Of a stretch of DNA of 41,584 nucleotides, positions 19,077 to 30,052 are shown one piece after another. The stretch is from Myroides albus (GTDB taxonomy: Bacteria > Bacteroidota > Bacteroidia > Flavobacteriales > Flavobacteriaceae), in the NCBI RefSeq assembly GCF_009711045.1, contig NZ_WMJX01000018.1, positions 13,770-55,353 of the forward strand. The letters are read 5' to 3'. Both the position numbers and the translations under genes were made by a program. A model generated the notes under the pieces. The model saw only the letters and a list, made by a program, of their open reading frames with translations. It did no database searches and was not told the origin of the DNA. Positions within the stretch are counted from its first letter, which is position 1. Every line of letters starts with the position of its first letter.

Positions 19077-19919
19077 ATGAAAAAAGCATATCTATTATAT
19101 TCCATAATCATTAGTTACTTTCTTTTAACCTCATGTGAAAAGGTAATTGATTTGGATCTCCCTACTGCTCCAGCAAGATTAGTTGTAGAGGGAAATATTG
19201 ATTTTACCCCTGAAAACATCAATGATACATTAAAAATTAAATTATCTCTAACTACAGACTATTACAACTCCAATATCCCAGTTGTAAATAATGCAATCGT
19301 TTGGGTCGAAAGAGAGAATGGTACAACTTATACCTTCCATGAAATGAATAATACAGGAGTCTATATATCAACTGAAGTTCCAAAAGAAATCAACAAAAAA
19401 TACAAACTTCACATAGAGTACGACAATGATGTATATGAAGCAAATGAGATACTTTTAAGTACACCTGTCATTACTGAATTAAAACAAACAAGAGAAAAAC
19501 TAATCAACGAAGATTTATATGTGTTAAGGTATTACTTCCAAGATACGCCAAAGGAAGATGGCACTCTTAATTACTATTACAGCAAAATAGAGCGCAACAA
19601 CGACCGACCTTACTTAAGTGTAATTTCAAATGAACATTCGAAAGGAAATCAAATCGAAAAGCTATACATTGACAAGGATACAAAAGTTGATGATGAAATA
19701 AATATTAGTTCTTATCAAATATCAAGAAACTATTACAATTATCTAAAACAACTTACATCAAACACTAATTCTGCAGGTGGCCCTTTTCAAGTACCTCCAG
19801 GTCAAGTAAAAGGCAATGTAAAGAACCTAACCTCTCCAGACAAACAAGCTTTTGGATACTTTAGGATAACAGAGAAACAAACTTATAAACACAAGATTTT
19901 TGAACAACCAAAACCGTAA
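19077..19919 (+). CDS. DUF4249 lipoprotein, partner of the TonB receptor
   Basis: A 280-residue predicted outer-membrane lipoprotein. The ATG at 19077 gives a signal peptide with lipobox LLTSC; an upstream in-frame start at 19047 would lie inside the receptor gene. The N-terminal part (VIDLDLPTAPARLVVEGNI) and C-terminal GNVKNLTSPDKQAFGYFRI are characteristic of DUF4249, which in Bacteroidota is usually encoded directly after a TonB-dependent receptor. By analogy with SusD it may be a surface lid or ligand-capture subunit, but this role is inferred. The gene ends before a bidirectional terminator shared with recN. Confidence 0.88.
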   Translation: MKKAYLLYSIIISYFLLTSCEKVIDLDLPTAPARLVVEGNIDFTPENINDTLKIKLSLTTDYYNSNIPVVNNAIVWVERENGTTYTFHEMNNTGVYISTEVPKEINKKYKLHIEYDNDVYEANEILLSTPVITELKQTREKLINEDLYVLRYYFQDTPKEDGTLNYYYSKIERNNDRPYLSVISNEHSKGNQIEKLYIDKDTKVDDEINISSYQISRNYYNYLKQLTSNTNSAGGPFQVPPGQVKGNVKNLTSPDKQAFGYFRITEKQTYKHKIFEQPKP

Positions 19920-19922
19920 ACT

Positions 19923-19972
19923 AAAAAAAGAGTTCAATGCGATTTTACTAAATCTAATTGAACTCTTTTTTT
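19923..19972. terminator. Bidirectional terminator between DUF4249 gene and recN
   Basis: A perfect 16-bp stem (19923-19938 with 19957-19972) with an 18-nt loop. Each arm gives a seven-base A- or T-run, so it serves both converging operons. Confidence 0.85.
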
Positions 19973-19974
19973 AT

Positions 19975-21630
19975 TTATCGCTGTAATAACTCTTTTGCGT
20001 GAACTAATGCCGACTCCGATATATCCTTACCTGATAGCATTTGAGCCACTTCCGTTATTCGACTTTCATACGTCAATTCTTCTATTTGTGACGTTGTTGT
20101 TTCTCCCTTCGCAGTCTTAAATACTTTAAAGTGGGTATCTCCTTTGGCTGCAATTTGCGGTAAATGGGTTATCGCAAAAACTTGCATTTCCTTGCTCATC
20201 TCACGCATAATTTCCCCCATCTTATCAGCAACCTCTCCTGAAACTCCAGTATCAATCTCATCAAAAATAATTGTTGGTAGATTAGAATACTTGGCCAAAG
20301 TCGATTTTATAGCTAACATGATACGAGACATTTCACCTCCAGATGCAACCTTCTTTAAAAGTCCAAAATCCATTCCCTTATTAGCAGAAAATAACAACTG
20401 CATCTGATCTTTTCCATTTGACATAAAATGGGCAGTATATTCAAACTCAAACTTGAAATTTGAATTTGGCATTCCAACTTGCTTTAAAATATCTATTAAT
20501 TGTTTTTGTAACACTGGAACTGCCTTCTTTCTGGCTTCTGATAACTGCTTAGCTAATCGCTCTAACACATTTTCTAAGCTCTCTATCTCTTTTGTAACTT
20601 CTACTATTTTATCCTCTAAATCAGTGGCAAGAAAAACTTTCCCACTTAACTCATTCTCAATTGTAATCAATTCTTCAACTGTAGCAACTTGATGTTTCTT
20701 TTGCAAAGAATACAACAACTGTAATTTCTCATTGGTAATCGCGAGCTGTTCTGGATCCGATATAACGCTATCTACCATGTTCTCAATTTCACCGACGATA
20801 TCTTCTACCTCAATATCAACGCTACTAATGCGATTAGACAGTTCCTCATACTCTTTAGAAATAGAAGCTAACTTCGACAGTATATTACGGGCTTCTCTTA
20901 ATCCAGCAACCAAACCTACTTGCTCATCAGTAAATACAGTCAATGCATGGCTAAAGTTCTCACGCACAAACTCAACGTTATTAAGTTTGTCAAACTCTGC
21001 TTCTAATTGCTCTTGATTCAAATCTGATAAATGAGCTTCCTCTAATTCTTGTAACAGAAAAGCATTATAATCTTGTTCTTTTAAAAGTTCTGCTTGTGTC
21101 TGCAAAAACTCCTTTAACTTACTTTGCAGTTTCTTATATTGCTTTAAATGAGCTTGATATTCTTCTAAAACACTATTATTATCAGCAACAGCGTCTATAA
21201 TGTGCAATTGATAATTTTCATCTGACAATTCACCTGTTTGATGCTGTGAGTGTATATCAATAAGATAACTACTTAATTCTTGTAAATCAGCAAGGTTAAC
21301 TGGACTATCGTTGACAAAGGCGCGAGACTTCCCAGAAGGGAGTATCTCCCTGCGAATAATAGTTACCTCTTCATATTCAATATCCAAAGTAGCGAAAACC
21401 TCTTTTAATTTATACTCTTTAATATTAAAATGTCCTTCAACTACACATTTCTCCTCCTTGTTCTTTAATGACCCTAAATCTGCTCGTTTACCTTGCAACA
21501 ATCCCAGAGCACCAAGTAAAATAGACTTACCTGCCCCTGTCTCTCCAGTTATAATAGAAAAACCATTGTAGAATTTTCGCTCTAAAGATTCGATTAGAGC
21601 AAAGTTTTTAATAGTCAATAAAGTCAACAT
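19975..21630 (-). CDS. recN: DNA repair protein RecN
   Basis: An SMC-like ATPase that acts early in double-strand break repair. The N-terminal ATPase half has Walker A GETGAGKSILLG (about 30-41) and DIHSQHQTGEL. A long coiled coil fills about 150-350. The C-terminal half has the signature KVASGGEMSRIML (about 430-442) and Walker B TIIFDEIDTGVSG, then FAITHLPQIAA. The 551-residue length is normal. It is the last gene of the bamD-rpoZ-coaBC-porD-recN chain, 17 bp after porD. Confidence 0.96.
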   Translation of the reverse strand: MLTLLTIKNFALIESLERKFYNGFSIITGETGAGKSILLGALGLLQGKRADLGSLKNKEEKCVVEGHFNIKEYKLKEVFATLDIEYEEVTIIRREILPSGKSRAFVNDSPVNLADLQELSSYLIDIHSQHQTGELSDENYQLHIIDAVADNNSVLEEYQAHLKQYKKLQSKLKEFLQTQAELLKEQDYNAFLLQELEEAHLSDLNQEQLEAEFDKLNNVEFVRENFSHALTVFTDEQVGLVAGLREARNILSKLASISKEYEELSNRISSVDIEVEDIVGEIENMVDSVISDPEQLAITNEKLQLLYSLQKKHQVATVEELITIENELSGKVFLATDLEDKIVEVTKEIESLENVLERLAKQLSEARKKAVPVLQKQLIDILKQVGMPNSNFKFEFEYTAHFMSNGKDQMQLLFSANKGMDFGLLKKVASGGEMSRIMLAIKSTLAKYSNLPTIIFDEIDTGVSGEVADKMGEIMREMSKEMQVFAITHLPQIAAKGDTHFKVFKTAKGETTTSQIEELTYESRITEVAQMLSGKDISESALVHAKELLQR

Positions 21631-21647
21631 ATACCTTTAGTTTTAAA

Positions 21648-22532
21648 CTATAAATTATTCCATTTTGCCGAGTTCAGCGGAGCTAATTTATTCAATAATT
21701 CGATAACTAACTTTTTATTTTTATCTGTAACACCCGAATAAATATTACTTAACTCTTCCGTTTTTGCATCAAAAAAGATACGCATTAAAAAAGAGCCAGG
21801 TCTATTCTTGTGCAACACTTCCAAATCTTGAAGTGATTTAAAAATTCCATCTCGACCATTTTCTAAATTAGAAGACATAACATCCAATCCCTTTAAATGG
21901 TAATTGTAAAGCGCTTTTCTATATGGCATACCCGTTCCAGCAATTACATCATTCACAAGATAATATCGAGTATTCGTCCCATCTCCTTGCTTCCAACCTT
22001 TTGCCCCAGATTGCTGTGCAATTGAAACAATAGAAGACGCATTCTGATAGAACTCACTTCCTCCCTCTAACTGAAAACTATCTGCATCTAAACCGAGTAT
22101 CATATTAGCGTAAAAAGCAATTAAACTGGTTAAATTAGAGTCAAAAGAGTTGGGATTATAAAACAAATTTTCAAATTCTATATAAGAAAATGAAATATCT
22201 TTATCATTAAAGTTTAAGATAGGACTAGAATAAGAAGAATTATAAATTGGTCTAGTAGCTTGCACTTGCATACTACCTCCTATCAAGTTATTATTATACG
22301 AAGTTACAGTAAGGATAAATACACAATCTACCTTTTCTACCGCATTATACTTCTTCGATCCCCAACTTGTATTATTTATAAACTCTTGTAAGGACTTCTC
22401 TAAGTTTTTAAAATAAGCTTGATTACTATTTCCTACTTGGCTATGATTAATATTTACAGTTGCATGTAACTCTTGTGAGTAAGAGTTTATCATCAAAAAA
22501 AAACAACTAATCAGCCAAATAAGTTTATTCAT
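21648..22532 (-). CDS. porD: DUF4835 family protein, probable type IX secretion factor PorD
   Basis: This 294-residue protein has an N-terminal signal peptide (MNKLIWLISCFFLMINSYSQ) and appears to be periplasmic. Diagnostic segments include the start of the mature chain (ELHATVNIN), LILGLDADSF-like ILGLDADSFQLEGG (about 147-160) and RDGIFKSLQDLEVLHKNRP near residue 230. These match DUF4835, which is annotated as PorD, a type IX secretion protein, in Bacteroidota. Its exact molecular role is not established to my knowledge. The gene overlaps the end of coaBC by 8 bp and precedes recN by 17 bp. Confidence 0.85.
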   Translation of the reverse strand: MNKLIWLISCFFLMINSYSQELHATVNINHSQVGNSNQAYFKNLEKSLQEFINNTSWGSKKYNAVEKVDCVFILTVTSYNNNLIGGSMQVQATRPIYNSSYSSPILNFNDKDISFSYIEFENLFYNPNSFDSNLTSLIAFYANMILGLDADSFQLEGGSEFYQNASSIVSIAQQSGAKGWKQGDGTNTRYYLVNDVIAGTGMPYRKALYNYHLKGLDVMSSNLENGRDGIFKSLQDLEVLHKNRPGSFLMRIFFDAKTEELSNIYSGVTDKNKKLVIELLNKLAPLNSAKWNNL

Positions 22533-23733
22533 AATGCTCTACAATTTTTTGCACAATATCTTTTGCAACATCTTCTTTTGATTTTAACTCCATGGGTTGA
22601 ATATTAAAATCCTTATCTATAAAGGTAACTTTATTTGTTGGTTTACCAAAACCTGCACCTTTATCATTTAAAGAATTCAAAACAATTAAGTCCAGATTCT
22701 TCTTTGTTATCTTCTGTTTCGCATGTTCTATCTCATTCTCTGTTTCAAGGGCAAAACCAATGAGAAACTGTTCTTTTTTAATTGCTCCTAAGGACGCAAG
22801 TATATCTGGGTTTTTGTCCATTTCGATAACAAATTCCTCAGTATTCTTTTTAATCTTTTGATTGGCAATATGCCTTGGGCGATAATCTGCTACAGCAGCA
22901 GCAGCAATAACAGCATCTACTTGCTCAAAATAATCATGACAAACAGTATACATTTCCATGGCAGACATTATCGAGATCACTTTAACCCTTTTATCTTTCA
23001 CCTTCTGGTTGGTAGGCCCCGAAACCAAAATTACCTCCGCACCTAATCTTGCCAATTCATTAGCAATATCATATCCCATTTTACCAGATGAGTGATTCCC
23101 AATAAAGCGAACAGGATCAATAGGTTCGTAAGTTGGTCCCGCTGTTACTAAAACGGTCTTACCGATCAAAGACAAAGATTTTGACAATTCCTCACAAACA
23201 AACGCTACGATATTCTCTGGTTCAGCCATACGACCTTTTCCGATTAATCCGCTTGCTAATTCACCTTCCTCTGCAGGAATAATAATATTCCCAAAAGAAG
23301 CTAATCGATCTAAGTTCATCTCCGTTGAAGGATGTGCATACATATCCAAATCCATTGCAGGAGCAATATAAACAGGACATTTTGCCGAAAGGTATACTGC
23401 CATAAGCAGATTATCACAAATACCGTTAGCCATTTTACCTAATGTATTTGCCGTTGCAGGAGCAATAATCATCAAATCAGCCCAAAGAGCTAAATCAACG
23501 TGATTATTCCATGTTCCTCCTTGATCACCAGCATGAAAGAAGTTTGTAAAAGCTGGTTTCTTCGATAAAGTAGATAAGGTATAAGGAGTAACAAATTGAT
23601 GAGAAGCAGGTGTCATAAGTACTTGTACTTCTGCACCTGCCTTTATAAGTAAACGTACTAAGCCAGCCGTTTTATAAGCGGCAATTCCACCAGTGATACC
23701 CAGTATTACTTTTTTTCCGCTTAATACTGACAT
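22525..23733 (-). CDS. coaBC: Bifunctional phosphopantothenoylcysteine decarboxylase / phosphopantothenate-cysteine ligase
   Basis: It catalyses two steps of coenzyme A synthesis: joining cysteine to 4'-phosphopantothenate (CoaB half) and decarboxylating the product with FMN (CoaC half). The CoaC part (about 1-180) has GITGGIAAYK, catalytic His78 (NNHVDL) and ATANTLGKMANG. The substrate motif reads PAMDLDMY (126-133) where E. coli has PAMNxxMW. The position of the catalytic cysteine is Ser161 in GELASGLIGKGRM. The CoaB part (about 188-402) has TAGPTYEPIDPVRFIGNHSS and AAAVADYRP with IKK. The gene lies 15 bp after rpoZ and overlaps porD by 8 bp. Confidence 0.95.
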   Translation of the reverse strand: MSVLSGKKVILGITGGIAAYKTAGLVRLLIKAGAEVQVLMTPASHQFVTPYTLSTLSKKPAFTNFFHAGDQGGTWNNHVDLALWADLMIIAPATANTLGKMANGICDNLLMAVYLSAKCPVYIAPAMDLDMYAHPSTEMNLDRLASFGNIIIPAEEGELASGLIGKGRMAEPENIVAFVCEELSKSLSLIGKTVLVTAGPTYEPIDPVRFIGNHSSGKMGYDIANELARLGAEVILVSGPTNQKVKDKRVKVISIMSAMEMYTVCHDYFEQVDAVIAAAAVADYRPRHIANQKIKKNTEEFVIEMDKNPDILASLGAIKKEQFLIGFALETENEIEHAKQKITKKNLDLIVLNSLNDKGAGFGKPTNKVTFIDKDFNIQPMELKSKEDVAKDIVQKIVEHYE

Positions 23734-23748
23734 GTTCTTAGTATATAA

Positions 23749-24066
23749 TTATTTTACAGCTTCTTTAAAAGTCACTTTATTATCTAACCATTCTTCAACA
23801 GCTAAAGCATGAGCTTTTGGAAGTTTCTCATAGAATTTTGATACTTCGATTTGTTCTTTATTTTCAAAAACTTCATCTAAGCTATCGTTATAAGTAGCGA
23901 ACTCTTCTAATTTTTCAATCAATTCACCTTTAATCTCCGTATTGATTTGGCTAGCTCTCTTAGCAATGATTGTAATAGCTTTATAAACGTTACCTACTGG
24001 TTCTTCAATTTTATTCTTGTTATAAGTAACTGTGTTTACAGGAGCATTTGTTTTCTTTAAATCCAT
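23749..24066 (-). CDS. rpoZ: RNA polymerase omega subunit, Bacteroidota type
   Basis: A small structural subunit that helps assemble and stabilise RNA polymerase. The 105-residue protein has the conserved helix VGNVYKAITIIAKRASQIN (about 25-43), matching the RpoZ/Rpb6 core, and an extended C-terminal part ending in an amphipathic segment (EEWLDNKVTFKEAVK). It differs enough from E. coli omega that it is often listed as an uncharacterised Bacteroidota family. It lies between bamD (10 bp) and coaBC (15 bp), matching the common omega-coaBC order. Confidence 0.88.
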   Translation of the reverse strand: MDLKKTNAPVNTVTYNKNKIEEPVGNVYKAITIIAKRASQINTEIKGELIEKLEEFATYNDSLDEVFENKEQIEVSKFYEKLPKAHALAVEEWLDNKVTFKEAVK

Positions 24067-24076
24067 CTCGCTTAAA

Positions 24077-24883
24077 TTATTTTGAAAATTTTTCTAATTC
24101 TTTATTAATATCAGTAATCATACTATCCACTTTCGATCTGTACTTTGTCTCAGCATTAAAGCGAATTAAACCGTCATACATTAATTGTGCATTCTTTAAA
24201 CGCTCTTCCATTTTCCAAACGACACTATTCATTGCCAATTTATATGCAGAATCAAACTTGTAGTACAATGCATCTTCTTTCAGCTCTGTTCCAGGAAAAT
24301 CGTATATAAAATTATCCAAAGCTATAATAGCTGCTGTATAATTACGCGTGAATGCTCCAATAGTATTCAACTGTTTTGCATTTTCAAAGGCCTTTCTTTC
24401 CAGCTTCTTATTCATCTCTGACATAATGCTATTGGCTTCAAACACAAAATCAGATGTTGGATACTGATCTATAAATCGTTGCAGTTTATCAATAGTCTCA
24501 TTGGTAATATGTTGATCTAAAGAATAAACTGGTGACAATTTCACACCACATTTAATTTCTTTTAATAGCGCTTCTTCTCTTTTTTCACTACGAGGATAAC
24601 TTGCTGCAAAAATCCTAAATCTAGAACCTGCTAACTCATAATCCTTAGTAACAAACGTTGCTTCAGCAAAATTATAATACATTTCTTCAGCATCAGGACG
24701 AGCTCTATAAGCTGTTTCTAATTGCTCATACAAACGTATTGCACGTCGGTATTTCTTTTGTTCATAATATTGGTTTGCTACCTCTTTTTTATACTCTAGA
24801 TCCTCTGACTTCAATGCTTTTTGCATAGGACTACACCCCACCAGAGAAAGCATTAAAAAAGATAAACCGATATATCTTTTCAT
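24077..24883 (-). CDS. bamD: Outer-membrane protein assembly factor BamD
   Basis: A lipoprotein of the BAM complex, which folds beta-barrels such as the TonB receptor into the outer membrane. The signal peptide MKRYIGLSFLMLSLVGC ends with the lipidated Cys17. Tetratricopeptide repeats follow, with typical phrases NQYYEQKKYRRAIRLYEQL (about 38-56), YYNFAEATFVTKDYELAGSR and FRIFAASYPRSEKREEALL. Its 268 residues fit the family. It heads the bamD-rpoZ-coaBC-porD-recN operon behind a near-consensus promoter. Confidence 0.93.
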   Translation of the reverse strand: MKRYIGLSFLMLSLVGCSPMQKALKSEDLEYKKEVANQYYEQKKYRRAIRLYEQLETAYRARPDAEEMYYNFAEATFVTKDYELAGSRFRIFAASYPRSEKREEALLKEIKCGVKLSPVYSLDQHITNETIDKLQRFIDQYPTSDFVFEANSIMSEMNKKLERKAFENAKQLNTIGAFTRNYTAAIIALDNFIYDFPGTELKEDALYYKFDSAYKLAMNSVVWKMEERLKNAQLMYDGLIRFNAETKYRSKVDSMITDINKELEKFSK

Positions 24884-24941
24884 AAATAATTATAGTTTTT
24901 TAAAACAAAAGTTTTGCTGCATACTTATTAGAAAGCAATTG

Positions 24942-24970
24942 CAAATTTAGTTATTAATTGCATTATACAA
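24942..24970 (-). promoter_or_regulatory. Promoter of the bamD-rpoZ-coaBC-porD-recN operon
   Basis: Minus strand: TTG (24968-24970), an 18-nt spacer and TAAATTTG (24942-24949), a full consensus match. The transcript would start near 24935, giving a leader of about 50 nt before bamD. Confidence 0.65.
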
Positions 24971-24988
24971 AAACCTTTTTACACTAAA

Positions 24989-25022
24989 AAGAAAAGATGC
25001 CACTTTTTTGACACCTTTTCTT
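24989..25022 (-). terminator. Terminator after the ferritin gene
   Basis: The arms 24989-25002 and 25009-25022 form a 14-bp stem on the minus-strand RNA, where two positions pair as G-U. On the plus strand the same positions mismatch, so it is directional. A five-base T-run follows on the minus strand. Confidence 0.75.
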
Positions 25023-25048
25023 AAGATACTTATTCTTAATAGACTAAA

Positions 25049-25564
25049 TTACACTGTTGTGTTATTAGTTCCTTGCTGGTTAAACCCTTTAATATCATTG
25101 TCAAATAAGTATAAACCACCTTTATCGTCACCAATAAGATTTATCTTATCCAAAATTGTACGAGCCGTCGCTTCTTCTTCAATTTGTTCTGAAACATACC
25201 ACTGTAAGAAATTATGTGTTGCATAATCTCTTTCTTCTAAAGCGATATGTACTAAGTCATTTATACTTTTAGACACAAAAACCTCGTGTTCAAACAATTG
25301 TTTAAAAAGAGTTTTAAAAGAAGAATGATCTAATACCGGTTTAGCTATATCCGGAATAACCGCTTCACCACCTCTTTGATTAATATACTTAATTAACTTC
25401 AACATATGCTGACGCTCTTCATCTGATTGAGCAAACATAAAAGTTGCAATTCCTTCAAATCCTTGTATTTCTGCCCACGATGCCATGGCCAAGTAAATCT
25501 GAGAAGAATCTCCTTCTAATTTAACCTGGTTGTTTAACGCTGCTTGTAATTTATCTGATAACAT
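25049..25564 (-). CDS. ftnA: Non-haem ferritin
   Basis: An iron-storage protein that oxidises Fe(II) and keeps it as a mineral inside a 24-subunit shell. The four-helix bundle carries ferroxidase ligands Glu17 (KLEGDSSQIYL), Glu50 and His53 (SDEERQHM), Glu94 (FEHEVF) and the QIEEEAT segment near residue 130. At 171 residues it is normal for bacterial FtnA; there is no haem-binding Met as in bacterioferritin. It begins only 5 bp after dapA, so iron storage here seems tied to a housekeeping transcript, although a separate promoter inside dapA cannot be excluded. A directional terminator follows. Confidence 0.94.
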   Translation of the reverse strand: MLSDKLQAALNNQVKLEGDSSQIYLAMASWAEIQGFEGIATFMFAQSDEERQHMLKLIKYINQRGGEAVIPDIAKPVLDHSSFKTLFKQLFEHEVFVSKSINDLVHIALEERDYATHNFLQWYVSEQIEEEATARTILDKINLIGDDKGGLYLFDNDIKGFNQQGTNNTTV

Positions 25565-25569
25565 ATTTC

Positions 25570-26454
25570 TTATTTTAATATTCTTTTGCTTTCATTCTCT
25601 ATTCTCTCTGCTAAAGAACGATCGACATTTACTAAAGGTAAACGCAAATGAGTCTCAGATATTTTAGCAAATTTTAAAATTTCCTTAATACCCGCAGGAT
25701 TTCCTTGTTCGAAAATCATATCAATGATAGGCATCATATCAAATTGCAAAGCAAATGCCTCATCTACTTTACGCGCTAATCCCAAGCGTATCATTTCACT
25801 GAACTGTTGAGGAATTCCTTGACCAATAACAGAAATCACACCTGCTCCTCCTGCTAATACAAGTGGTAAAGCAATAGTATCATCCCCAGAAATAACTAAA
25901 AAGTCCTTGCGCTCTACTTGACGTAAAATCTCCATTCCTTGAACTATACTTCCTGCTGCCTCTTTAATACCTATTATGTTTTTAAAGTCATTCGCTAACC
26001 TCGCCACTGTTCCCGGCATCATATTACTTCCTGTGCGTCCTGGAACATTGTAAAGTATAATAGGTAGAGGACTATGTTCAGCTATCATTTTGAAATGTTG
26101 ATATATTCCCTCTTGTGTTGGCTTATTGTAATATGGCGATACTGATAATATAGCATCAAATCCTTCTAAATTATCATGAGACAACTCTTGCACTACGGCT
26201 TGAGTATTGTTTCCTCCTACTCCTAAAACTAATGGCAATCGCTTCTTATTAGCCTCCACTACTACGCGTTTGACTAACTGTTTTTCTTCTGTAGTTAAAG
26301 TTACAGATTCTCCTGTAGTTCCCAAAACTACAAGATACTCAACTCCTCCTTTGATTACATACTCTACCAAATTTTGCAGAGCTGCTACATCTACAGAAAG
26401 GTCACTTCTAAATGGTGTAATTAAAGCTACACCTGTCCCTTTTAATGATTGCAT
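25570..26454 (-). CDS. dapA: 4-hydroxy-tetrahydrodipicolinate synthase
   Basis: It condenses pyruvate with aspartate semialdehyde, the first dedicated step to diaminopimelate and lysine. The 294-residue TIM barrel shows GTTGESVTL (about 44-52), the catalytic Tyr in [11 protein letters not shown] (near 133) and the Schiff-base Lys in IIGIKEAAG (near 162). It lies 15 bp after the DUF6913 gene and 5 bp before ferritin, within a five-gene minus-strand chain. Confidence 0.95.
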   Translation of the reverse strand: MQSLKGTGVALITPFRSDLSVDVAALQNLVEYVIKGGVEYLVVLGTTGESVTLTTEEKQLVKRVVVEANKKRLPLVLGVGGNNTQAVVQELSHDNLEGFDAILSVSPYYNKPTQEGIYQHFKMIAEHSPLPIILYNVPGRTGSNMMPGTVARLANDFKNIIGIKEAAGSIVQGMEILRQVERKDFLVISGDDTIALPLVLAGGAGVISVIGQGIPQQFSEMIRLGLARKVDEAFALQFDMMPIIDMIFEQGNPAGIKEILKFAKISETHLRLPLVNVDRSLAERIENESKRILK

Positions 26455-26469
26455 AATGATTCTTGACTA

Positions 26470-26985
26470 TTAGTTCTTAAAAATATTTATATACTCAAAT
26501 AATAATTTTACATATAACTCCGCATCTAATCCATTCATCTCTATATTAAAATGATTGACAAAAGACGTTACTGATGCCAAACCAACTTTGAACTTCGCTT
26601 TAGATTGACTCGTACCCCATAACAAAGGTATTGTATCACTCTTGTAAAAGCTAATCAATAGATCAAATGGTTTTTCAACAAATACCTTCAACGATTCATT
26701 TGATGTTTTCAAACTTGACTCAAAATCTCTCAACTTAAAAACATACGCATCCTCCTCTTTTACCTTCGAATTACTTCCATCGTAATACAAAACTAAAATA
26801 TCTTCCCTCTTAAAACCTCTATCTACTAAAATATTTATCATACTCTCTACAGTAGACTGTTCCTTCTTCTCAGACAAAATTCCTATTGTCTTTACTTGAT
26901 AATTAAATTCTAAAGGAACTGAAGGTAATTTTGTCCCTTCCACCGCCTTGCGTAAAGCTTTCTTTTTTACTGCATTAAACAACAT
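26470..26985 (-). CDS. DUF6913-like conserved protein, function unknown
   Basis: A 171-residue soluble protein with a basic N-terminus (KKKALRKAVEG). The middle resembles an alpha/beta fold: KTIGILSEKKEQSTVESMINIL, DILVLYYDGSN, and PFDLLISFYKSDTIPLLW. The C-terminus has ASVTSFVNHFNIEMNG. I recognise it as a Flavobacteriia family (DUF6913 as I recall) found beside dapA and ligA, but no function is known to me. It begins 62 bp after ligA and ends 15 bp before dapA. Confidence 0.72.
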   Translation of the reverse strand: MLFNAVKKKALRKAVEGTKLPSVPLEFNYQVKTIGILSEKKEQSTVESMINILVDRGFKREDILVLYYDGSNSKVKEEDAYVFKLRDFESSLKTSNESLKVFVEKPFDLLISFYKSDTIPLLWGTSQSKAKFKVGLASVTSFVNHFNIEMNGLDAELYVKLLFEYINIFKN

Positions 26986-27047
26986 ACCATTGTGATTTTT
27001 GTAAATTTAAAAAAATTCGTAAACCATGTTGCGTATTTAACATCGAT

Positions 27048-29530
<2,483 letters not shown>

Positions 29531-29550
29531 GATTACTTAATTTCAACTGT

Positions 29551-29584
29551 CAAAAATACTAATTCTAATGAACATAAAAACCAA
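29551..29584 (-). promoter_or_regulatory. Promoter of the DUF6495-ligA chain
   Basis: Minus strand: TTG (29582-29584), a 23-nt spacer and TATTTTTG (29551-29558). The -7 box is exact and the spacer is at the upper limit. The leader would be about 15 nt. Confidence 0.5.
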
Positions 29585-29625
29585 AAGCAAATACAACAAT
29601 ACAATATAATATCTTAAATAAACAC

Positions 29626-29764
29626 AAAAAGCCCTTTGGTAAACCAAAGGGCCTAAAAACTCTCTACTAAAGCTAAAACTTTCTAACAAATAGCCGACAA
29701 ACCTATTTGCTTCAAAAAAAATCTAATCGTTAATAATCTAAATCACCCATGAAAAATGATTATT
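29626..29764 (-). ncRNA. Candidate small RNA with own promoter box and terminator
   Basis: The 520-base gap at 29531-30052 has a self-contained minus-strand unit. TACTTTTG (29771-29778) is an exact -7 box, so a transcript would start near 29764. A hairpin with a 7-bp stem (29703-29709 with 29687-29693) and a 9-nt loop follows. The unit closes with a 9-bp GC-rich stem (29644-29652 with 29631-29639) and a five-base T-run. The rplI transcript already ends at its own terminator at 30004-30032, so this second terminator needs another transcript. I cannot match it to a known RNA family. A six-codon frame at 29730-29750 is probably incidental. Confidence 0.5.
29631..29652 (-). terminator. Terminator of the candidate small RNA
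   Basis: GCCCTTTGG (29631-29639) pairs perfectly with CCAAAGGGC (29644-29652) around a TAAA loop. The T-run exists only on the minus-strand RNA, from plus-strand A bases at 29626-29630. Confidence 0.75.
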
Positions 29765-29770
29765 ACAATT

Positions 29771-29778
29771 CAAAAGTA
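29771..29778 (-). promoter_or_regulatory. -7 box of the candidate small RNA
   Basis: Minus-strand TACTTTTG matches TAnnTTTG. The nearest TTG (29804-29806) lies 25 nt upstream, slightly beyond the usual spacing, inside a small inverted repeat (ATTGTT and AACAAT). Confidence 0.4.
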
Positions 29779-30003
29779 GACATCCTTATCTATTGTTAAA
29801 AAACAATAACAAATATTAGTAAACGATTTCAAATAAAATTCAAACAAAACGGATTCTACAACTTTCACGTTGATTCTTTACACTATTCAAAAAAATACAC
29901 AACCCTAAAACCTTCACCACACTACACCTTATCAAAATACTGGAGATTGAATCTAAAAAACTCACTTATGATACCTGTACGTAGTAAGCACTTCACAAAA
30001 CAA

Positions 30004-30032
30004 AAAAGGCCCCCTAAATTAGGAGGCCTTTT
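30004..30032 (-). terminator. Terminator of the rpsF-rpsR-rplI operon
   Basis: AAAAGGCC (30004-30011) pairs with GGCCTTTT (30025-30032), continuing after one mismatch into CCTA/TAGG. Six T bases end the minus-strand RNA, about 20 nt after the rplI stop. Confidence 0.85.
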
Positions 30033-30052
30033 CTATATATAATCTTTTAAGA

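Noticed and set aside
20144..21571. Plus-strand open frames opposite recN
   Set aside because: They are antisense to a clear RecN coding region and lack family features or promoters.
29749..29799. Plus-strand 16-codon frame MKNDYYNSKVDILIYC
   Set aside because: It overlaps the -7 box of the candidate small RNA, has no promoter of its own that I can see and is too short to support.
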